A stretch of 6,100 bases of DNA from Paratractidigestivibacter sp963640745 (lineage in GTDB: Bacteria > Actinomycetota > Coriobacteriia > Coriobacteriales > Atopobiaceae). Made by a program: the position numbers and the translations under genes. Below are positions 6,023 to 6,100 of the stretch, piece by piece; within the stretch, counting starts at the first letter, position 1, and the number at the start of each line of letters is the position of its first letter. The notes below the pieces were generated by a model. That model was given only the letters and a program-made list of their open reading frames with translations, had not been told where the DNA came from and searched no databases. The stretch covers positions 1-6,100 of the forward strand of contig CAVIBB010000120.1 in assembly GCA_963640745.1 (NCBI GenBank), written 5' to 3'.

Positions 6023-6100
6023 AGCGGCCGCCGCGCACAACCCTCGATTCGGGGCTGAATGCCCCTCAAAACCGGGGTTGTGCGCGGCGGCCGCTTTTTT
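6023..6100 (+). terminator. Very long-stem intrinsic terminator after uppP
   Basis: Arms 6023-6043 and 6075-6095 pair perfectly over 21 bp, and a T-G wobble continues the stem. An inner GGGGC/GCCCC hairpin (6051-6055 with 6061-6065) forms the top. At least six T bases follow, and the run reaches the window edge. A weaker imperfect stem (5985-5989 with 6010-6014, plus an inner CCC/GGG) precedes it. The stem is much longer than a typical terminator needs, so the element may also serve as a 3' stabilising structure or be a repeated palindrome. Confidence 0.92.

Overview
The window is GC-rich, with tightly packed genes, strong GC bias at third codon positions and clear Shine-Dalgarno sites. The gene types (CwlO-like coiled-coil wall proteins, a YdhR-type ROK sugar kinase, a class I mannose-6-phosphate isomerase and an UppP with a long cytoplasmic insert) suggest a high-GC Gram-positive. 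My best guess is a gut-type Coriobacteriia such as Collinsella or Olsenella. This is inference from gene character, not a database match. The absence of an outer membrane is inferred from the Gram-positive-style wall enzymes.

Layout. Positions 2-61 hold the last 19 codons of an unidentified plus-strand gene. Positions 71-192 form a large nested imperfect inverted repeat in the leader of the next gene. Positions 233-1111 encode a ROK-family fructokinase and 1207-2181 encode ManA; both are on the plus strand and are followed by a strong intrinsic terminator (2216-2260). Positions 2261-2569 form a gene-free region between convergent genes. It holds a second large imperfect palindrome (2300-2461), a probable minus-strand terminator (2489-2509) and a small dyad (2541-2565).

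Two minus-strand genes follow, read from 4770 down to 2570 and overlapping by one base (TAATG). Both encode secreted proteins with a signal peptide, a CwlO/PcsB-like coiled coil and an Ala/Glu/Lys-rich stretch, but their C-terminal domains differ. The first gene ends in a lysozyme/glucosaminidase-like domain and the second in an RlpA-like double-psi beta-barrel. Divergent from them, uppP (5013-5969, plus) encodes undecaprenyl-diphosphatase. The window ends in an intrinsic terminator with a 21-bp perfect stem.

Function. The left half converts fructose and mannose-6-phosphate to fructose-6-phosphate, a pairing also seen in Bacillus subtilis gmuE-gmuF and streptococcal scrK-pmi. The right half concerns the cell envelope: UppP recycles the lipid carrier used for peptidoglycan synthesis, and the two secreted proteins probably remodel peptidoglycan. 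The most distinctive features are the translationally coupled paralogues, which share a control-type coiled coil but carry different putative wall-cleaving domains, and the two unexplained large palindromes.
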